26,334 nt of DNA from Chara braunii (Eukaryota; Streptophyta; Charophyceae; Charales; Characeae). The stretch is from contig BFEA01000218.1 in the NCBI GenBank assembly GCA_003427395.1, forward strand, positions 1,318,155 through 1,344,488. Reading direction: 5' to 3'. Made by a program: the position numbers and the translations under genes. The notes beneath the pieces were generated by a model. It did no database searches. It was not told the DNA's origin and saw only the letters and a program-made list of their open reading frames with translations. Of the stretch, positions 26,212 through 26,334 are shown piece by piece. How positions within the stretch are numbered: position 1 is the first letter of the stretch; every line of letters starts with the position of its first letter.

Positions 26212-26334
26212 TTGTCCTCTTCTCCCTCTCTGCCTACGGTTTACCGGGCAGCTCTGTTTGACTATATATATATATATATATATCGTCACAAACAGAACTG
26301 CCCGGTAAACCGTAGGCAGAGAGAGAGAAGAGGA
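26212..26334. repeat. Palindromic foldback element, copy at window end
   Basis: The left arm (26212-26262) and right arm (26284-26334) are reverse complements with few mismatches around a (TA)n loop, the same family as 2576-2711. The right arm is cut by the window edge. By comparison with 2691-2708 it should continue with GACAACAAACGAGGGGCT. Confidence 0.93.

Overview
The window looks like repeat-rich nuclear DNA from a plant or streptophyte alga. The evidence is a plant-type half-size ABCA transporter, a chromodomain-bearing Ty3/gypsy element, a U6 snRNA relic closest to plant U6, plant telo-box motifs, and minus-strand LINE debris with poly(A) tails. The repeat content and the gag style remind me of Chara, but that species guess is unverified. 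Several single Ns and a 120-base N gap show it is a draft assembly.

Layout. 1-600 is a degenerate ~50-bp minisatellite. 600-9400 has no convincing gene, but it holds several repeat structures: a near-perfect palindrome (2576-2695), a ~120/240-bp higher-order repeat (3396-3990), a cluster of seven stem-loops with a shared loop and different stems (4251-4990), a direct/inverted repeat set followed by a TATA-like motif (5080-5240), and a 30/33-bp minisatellite (5838-6126). 9355-9500 holds a poly(A) tract and a tRNA-like SINE head. A tandem array (9905-10086, resuming at 17143) is split by a 7.06-kb Ty3/gypsy chromovirus (10087-17142). This element has both LTRs, PBS- and PPT-like sites and a TCTA target duplication. 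It has lost most of gag, the protease and the start of RT, carries stops and frameshifts, and has a 294-bp MITE inside its RNase H domain. 17291-21650 is non-LTR debris: a minus-strand LINE 3' portion, two further poly(T) tracts, a pair of duplicated segments with telo-boxes, and a U6 snRNA pseudogene on the minus strand.

22341-25733 is the only intact protein gene: an intron-free 1130-codon ABCA half-transporter preceded by a (TA)n(GA)n microsatellite. Immediately downstream the window ends in a second copy of the 2576 palindrome family. Here the palindrome is preceded by two decayed copies of what looks like a hammerhead ribozyme core. The palindrome would form its stem I, suggesting a hammerhead-bearing foldback element. 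This and the stem-loop cluster at 4.25-4.99 kb are the most unusual signals.

The retroelement genes here do not act together with the ABCA gene. They are nested insertions of different ages, most carrying C-to-T/G-to-A changes of the kind expected from silenced, methylated DNA.
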